Assembly (NCBI RefSeq): GCF_000003815.2
Contig: NC_049985.1
Coordinates: forward strand, 1,824,701 to 1,888,700
Origin: Branchiostoma floridae
Taxonomy: Eukaryota; Chordata; Leptocardii; Amphioxiformes; Branchiostomatidae
Length of the DNA: 64,000 nucleotides
Direction of reading: 5' to 3'
The position numbers and the translations under genes were made by a program. The notes below the pieces were generated by a model. It had not been told where the DNA came from. It saw only the letters and a list, made by a program, of their open reading frames with translations, and ran no database searches. Shown here piece by piece: positions 61,001 through 64,000 of the stretch (position 1 is its first letter; the number at the start of each line of letters is the position of its first letter).

Positions 61001-63845
61001 AATAACAATGCTTTTGCAGCTGCCTACATTTTGATAGGACCAAAAAGTAAAGCTGCTCGGAGCCTACATTTCCTGCCTTTAATAATTAACTCTGTCTTAA
61101 AAAATTATTCTGTCAAATGAAAACGCAATTAATAGAAAGGCTCCTGCTGATTAGCTTGGGTACCATCTGGCTACTAGTTTGCTCCACCTATGATTGCTTC
61201 TGCTACCCGTCTGGGGAACTGTACATTTATATTGAAATCTTTTGGTGATGACATCAGTTGATGAGAGAATTAAGGAATGGGTTCTAGAGTGCTCATTCGA
61301 ACAGCCATTCCAACACCTAAAAGCGATCAGTTAACCATTTCAAGTTTCTTTGGTAGCAGAAGCAAACATACAATTTATTAGAAGTGAACTACTACCCGGA
61401 TGGCCAAGAATATTCCAGGCGAATAACTGAAACAACTGTTTTGCTTCAGTCTTTGTCCAATTCTTTTGTTCGATTTGACGAAGTTGTCGACGTGAAGTCC
61501 AGTCGATGTCGCGTTTTTTGGCTCTTTTCTTTGCAATAAACTTGAGCATCTGAGTTTGCTCGATCTTACCTCTGACGATTGCCCGTGTTGTATACTATAT
61601 CTATTTATGTCATACCTGGGCGAGAAAACATTTGATACAGGTGTTCCGGACCGTGTGATAACTTTCTGCATCACACAGGCTTGGAAGTTGTATCACACGA
61701 GCTTCTTTCGAGTAAATCGAACTATTTCGAGCGGGCCGAGTGTGTCACAGTTGAAAATTAGAATACCGGATTCGGACGTTAGAATTGCTGTGGTTACAAT
61801 TTTTTGTTCGAGGACACAACATTTTCTCAACTTCTGGTGCATTTCATATCCAAACATATGTTTTCTCAGGTGAGTATGACATAGATAAAATACAACACGG
61901 TGTATTCCGCATCACCCTCAGTCCCAGCCCTGCCGTGGGTCGGATCACCCTCCGGCCTTCAGGCGATCCTACCCGCGGTCGGGCTGGTGCCTCGGATGAT
62001 ACGGAATACACCGTGTTGTATTCTATATCTATATACGTACCGGTACTTGTGGTCGGTCTCTATGCTCCATGGTTAGGTACGTCCCATTTCCTTCCTCCAC
62101 CCCCAGTATCTCAAACCTGGTGTCGTGCATCGGCAGGGTGGTGTTGATCGCGTTTATCGTAACCTGGGGGAGAAACCAACATCTGTGAAACTAGAGCAAG
62201 GGGTGAAGTAATGATAACCTTAAAGGTAGTTCATTGACAAAGGTTGGACATCCAATGAAAATAATAAACACTATAAACGTTACAACTACAAAAAAGACAA
62301 CTCAAGCAGCTGAATAAGTTTCAACATTGAACTATAAAATTTTGAATATTATTGATGAAACCTATTTCCTACTGGTAGGCAAAAGTTTATGATGTTCTAA
62401 CTTCTTTTGTGTTCTTGCTATTGGTATACATCAATGTCTAGTGTGTACTTTTCACTAAAACATTCTGTGAGTTCTCTAAATCTATAAACTTAAATAATTT
62501 TCAGAACAATCAGACATAGTTTTGTTTTATTGAGTAACTGTTGGCTCAGTGCAAGGCCCGAAGGCCACCTGTTTGTGTACCCAAATATCCAATGCCAATT
62601 TCAGTTACTGAGCAAAACAGGAATGACCAAAGATACGTCAATGAAGGTTAGACATCCAGGTAATATGATACCCCAAAGAACAATTACACAAGCAACTGGA
62701 TATTTTCCAAATCATATCCAGTAATTGCTTTTTGGCGTAGGAATGACCAAAGTTGCTGATTTTTATTATCAAAAGAACTTCCTAACACATTGAGATTCAA
62801 AGCTGCATTTGAAATCTAACCCTCAAATGCTGACACAAAGATACAATAACCTGGCAAGCGTGGCCACTGTAGCAATGACAAATGGAGGGAAAAAAGGAGG
62901 GCAATCATATGATGTTGCTTGAATCTTACAGAGACATTCCACTGCAGAAGGGAGTGTTATTTTCCAATAGATAGTGTATCAATGAATACATGATCAATGA
63001 ATACATGATAAGCCGACATGAAGCCGACGTTACACTAAGATGCAGTACTGTATAAAATAAAAAACTCAAATGCCTACACAATGATACAACAACCGGGCAA
63101 GCGTGGCCACAGTAAAAATGACAGATGGATGTACCCTATTGGGGGGGCAATCATATGTTTTTGCTTCAAGTTTCAATTGCAGCTTATAAAAAACGTCCTA
63201 AAACAATTAGGTACAGTATGCCAGAAAGCAGTCACTCAAGGAACTGGATATGATTTTGGAAATGGTAAGATGTTTCAACTAGCATCCACTAGGTCTCGTC
63301 AGTGACACTTGAAAACTAGTGTATGCTCGTTGAAACGTCTGACCGTTGCCAAAATCATATCCAGTTGCTTGAGTGACTGCTTTTTGGCCTTTCTTATTAC
63401 CTGGAGGTCTAACCTTCATCGATGTAATAAGGTACAGTACTGCATAAAATAAAAACTTCAGATGGCTACACAATGATACAATAACCGGGCAAGCATGGCC
63501 ACAGTAACAATGACAGATGGTTGTGCTCTATAGGTGGGCAATCATATCTTTTTGCTTGAATCTTCAATTGCAGCTTTAAAAAAAACTTAGCTGTAGTACT
63601 GCATAGAATAAAAACCTCAAATGCCAACACAATGACACAACAACCGAGCATGCATGGCCACGTACAGTAACAAAGACAGATGGATGTGCTCTATAGGAGG
63701 GCAATGCCCTTCCCTGCACTATCCCGTCTCCTACGTCACTCACCTCGGTTGGATTACTGTTGGTGACAGAAAAGGTCATGCTGCGTTTGTCTTTGGAGCC
63801 CATGGTGCCGAAATCTAACGAGTTGTCCGCTGAGTGAACTGAAGC
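40003..63845 (-). CDS. TMEM131 / TMEM131-like protein, 3' part (26 exons); 5' end beyond window
   Basis: TMEM131 proteins are single-pass membrane proteins; lumenal PapD-like domains and a cytoplasmic tail that binds the TRAPP trafficking complex are reported to serve collagen secretion. Exons in transcript order: 63744-63845, 62041-62163, 60450-60554, 58768-58848, 57671-57826, 57162-57237, 54967-55084, 54318-54453, 53624-53733, 52190-52268, 51614-51789, 50859-50998, 49618-49807, 48225-49081, 47508-47686, 46873-47072, 46126-46200, 45558-45685, 45184-45267, 44661-44785, 43569-43713, 42576-42779, 41976-42086, 41190-41413, 40538-40723, 40003-40119. All phases agree; the sum is 4,227 nt (1,408 codons and stop). 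Family marks: TNSNPTE, FFDPRLECLDDCYVGLP, NPADVPILVQLVPLALY, RNNLTILDAV, NGQLCQGYGFRVLNCEPF and FTPDF. The membrane span lies at 48862-48927, followed by a long low-complexity basic and Ser/Pro tail ending in Trp-rich WG and DPWAP segments. TMEM131 versus TMEM131L cannot be separated here; invertebrates probably carry one gene. The start codon is outside the window. Confidence 0.93.
41535..41715. mobile_element. Two SINE fragments in opposite orientation
   Basis: CATTGGGAAAGGCACTTCAC at about 41549 (plus) and its reverse-complement relative GTAAAGTGCCTTTCCCAAGG at about 41658, followed by GGATTTGAACCC, a reverse B box. A further plus-strand fragment with GGTTCTGGGTTCGAATCCC lies at 43770-43860. 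Confidence 0.6.
43319..43513. mobile_element. Short TIR element, 195 bp
   Basis: Ends TACTATAAATGCA and TGCATTTACAGTA are inverted repeats (12 of 13). The interior is built of GCGGTTTTCGCGGTGG-like pieces in both orientations. A relative lies at 57320-57434. Confidence 0.65.
44140..44660. repeat. Array of the TMEM131 exon-end (44661-44785) donor junction with (CAAA)n spacers
   Basis: About six units of 75-125 bp follow the true exon end. Read on the minus strand, most contain CTCCGGCAGTCTGTCCC, then CACCCCTCACAGG, then CCCCCAGGTAAGTTTG, that is, the last 50-60 coding bases of the exon plus its donor. The units are separated by GTTTGTTTGTTC runs. Coding-like frames across them are copies of the exon end, not extra exons I can prove. 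Confidence 0.85.
46335..46805. mobile_element. hAT-like nonautonomous element, decayed copy 3
   Basis: Same orientation and internal landmarks as 19595-20027 (TTTGGACCTGAACCTGGACC, TGGTCCATTTTGCTACAAAG, TTTGGTGGAGTAT, GTACCCACCCCTAA at the right end). The left TIR is lost. It contains a 105-bp palindrome at 46443-46547. Confidence 0.65.
46443..46547. repeat. Near-perfect palindrome, 52-bp arms
   Basis: The left arm 46443-46494 and right arm 46496-46547 pair in 49 of 52 positions around a single T (centre GACGTCAGA/TCTGACGTC). The sequence corresponds to a fragment of the surrounding element in inverted duplication. Confidence 0.9.
49846..50460 (-). mobile_element. 5'-truncated LINE, C-terminal reverse-transcriptase region
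   Basis: The minus strand reads KAYSSLVRPHLEYACAAWDP, then AKLEAVQNRAARFV, TILQKSRYDLLALP and a terminal RTATDWNTLP block with a stop near 49929: the conserved region after the reverse-transcriptase domain in CR1/L2/Jockey-like non-LTR elements. The 3' end is an (AGAACA)n-type tail near 49846-49870. It lies in a TMEM131 intron and is dead. Confidence 0.8.
52640..53260. repeat. Diverged tandem duplication of ~330 bp
   Basis: CCATCATTATCTAAC, CTGGATATACTG, AGCTGTCCACCTAC and AAGCTTTAGGA-TTCAGAT recur in order at about 52648-52940 and 52996-53250. Intronic, with no coding. Confidence 0.65.
53461..53512. repeat. Partial duplicate of the TMEM131 exon 53624-53733 donor junction
   Basis: The minus strand reads CTAGAGTACATCCACAACTT followed by GTAAGTACAGG; the true exon end is CTGGAGTACATACACCACTC followed by GTAAGTACAG. 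The donor is kept. Confidence 0.75.
54855..54950. repeat. Partial duplicate of the TMEM131 exon 54967-55084 3' end
   Basis: The minus strand reads ATAGACTCTCATTTATATCA, GAACTTTCTCACAAAGT and on, copying the last ~75 bases of the exon. A 6-base insertion and changes at the donor (no clean GTAAAG) mark it as decayed. Confidence 0.75.
56325..56354. repeat. Perfect 30-bp palindrome, with two satellite half copies
   Basis: GTAACAAACGTTACC and its exact complement meet at 56339/56340. The half-motif GGTAACGTTTGTTACAG recurs at about 56503 and 56690. It lies in a TMEM131 intron and was seen by direct reading. Confidence 0.9.
56885..56972. repeat. Two tandem 44-bp units
   Basis: AGGGTGTGAAATCCGATCCG followed by TGGCTATAATAACCGTCT occurs twice in a row, identical. 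Confidence 0.9.
57320..57434. mobile_element. Short TIR element, relative of 43319-43513
   Basis: Ends TATTACAAATGCA and TGCATTTACACTA, with AGAAATGTTCACG and GTGTTCGCCGTTTTC inside, as in the copy at 43319. Internally deleted. Confidence 0.55.
58929..59060. mobile_element. Hairpin element with hammerhead-like core
   Basis: Perfect 33-bp inverted repeats at 58929-58961 and 59028-59060 (CCAAAAAGCAGTTACTCAAG and on). The loop, on the minus strand, has CTGATGA, a hairpin AGACA ... TGTCT and GAAACGTC, the hammerhead core order, but with four extra bases (TAAA) beside stem II and poor stem I pairing. Followed by ATTACCTGGGTGTCTAACC, a motif shared with the copies near 1480-1560, 62645-62740 and 63221-63410. 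Confidence 0.6.
60333..60365. repeat. Partial duplicate of the TMEM131 exon 60450-60554 donor junction
   Basis: The minus strand reads CATCATCACAGATCTTGAG followed by GTAACTTAG, against CATCATCACAGATCATGAG and GTAACATGG at the true exon end. The surrounding ~100 bp of intron are also similar. Confidence 0.7.
61890..62021. repeat. 132-bp fold-back sequence beside a TMEM131 splice donor
   Basis: Perfect 20-bp terminal inverted repeats ATACAACACGGTGTATTCCG (61890-61909) and complement (62002-62021). Inner arms CCAGCCC ... GGGTCGGATC and GATCCTACCCGCGGTCGGGC also pair, so nearly the whole segment folds on itself. The TMEM131 exon ends at 62041, only 20 bp away. Probably a small fold-back transposon. 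Confidence 0.8.
63221..63387. mobile_element. Hairpin element with hammerhead-like core, copy 2
   Basis: Inverted repeats of about 45 bp (63221-63265 and 63343-63387), with some mismatches, match the arms at 58929-59060. The minus strand of the loop has CTGACGA and GAAACATC around a CTAG-containing hairpin. A shorter relative spans about 62684-62739. Confidence 0.55.
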
Positions 63846-64000
63846 CTGGAACAGAGCCAGAGGGAAAAACATCATTAGGAAGTGCGGTCATTCATTCAAG
63901 ATGCACTTTTAAAGTGGCAGTAAAAATGGAGTTTCCTCAGTCTATCTTTCATGTATTACTACCAATTTGGTCTGTTCTAAAAAGATCTTTCTTTTTTTAA

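Overview
This is a gene-rich but heavily repeat-laden window of an invertebrate deuterostome nuclear genome, almost certainly an amphioxus (Branchiostoma). The inference rests on small phase-consistent exons with GT-AG introns, a malate synthase of animal type, a membrane protein joining SUEL-lectin and NHL domains (a combination I associate with amphioxus), many short TIR elements, and minisatellites built on exon-intron junctions, which I recall being reported for amphioxus genes. There is no bacterial or viral backbone. Two N-gaps (33723-34065 and 39150-39249) mark it as a draft assembly.

Layout. (1) A complete malate synthase gene lies on the minus strand at 736-29326 in 15 exons. I traced every splice phase; all agree except one junction (exon 3 to exon 4), where a single base appears to be missing. 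(2) Inside its 16.7-kb intron 5, on the opposite strand, sits a 7-exon gene (11010-24681) for a type II membrane protein. In order it has a cytoplasmic tail with a tandem 102-residue repeat carrying tyrosine motifs, one membrane span, a stalk of twelve 11-residue repeats, a SUEL lectin domain and an NHL propeller. Its last exon has a frameshift near the C-terminus. Intron 1 of this nested gene in turn holds a 4.8-kb transposon-like element. (3) An intergenic stretch of about 10.7 kb (29327-40002) contains a 64-bp-unit minisatellite with an assembly gap, small TIR elements and no gene I can support. (4) From 40003 to the right edge, on the minus strand, are the last 26 exons (1,408 codons plus stop) of a TMEM131-family gene; its 5' end is beyond the window.

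Mobile DNA is abundant: a head-to-head pair of Penelope-like retroelement copies with hammerhead-ribozyme motifs inside one 13-bp target duplication; a tRNA-derived SINE with a perfect 14-bp duplication; several hAT-like nonautonomous elements with perfect 8-bp duplications; fold-back elements; and LINE tails.

The most striking pattern the gene models do not explain is that, in both minus-strand genes, at least eight exons have partial tandem copies of their exon-intron junction in the neighbouring intron, usually with the splice site kept. The most biologically novel locus is the nested lectin-propeller receptor. Neither minus-strand gene shows a functional link to it.
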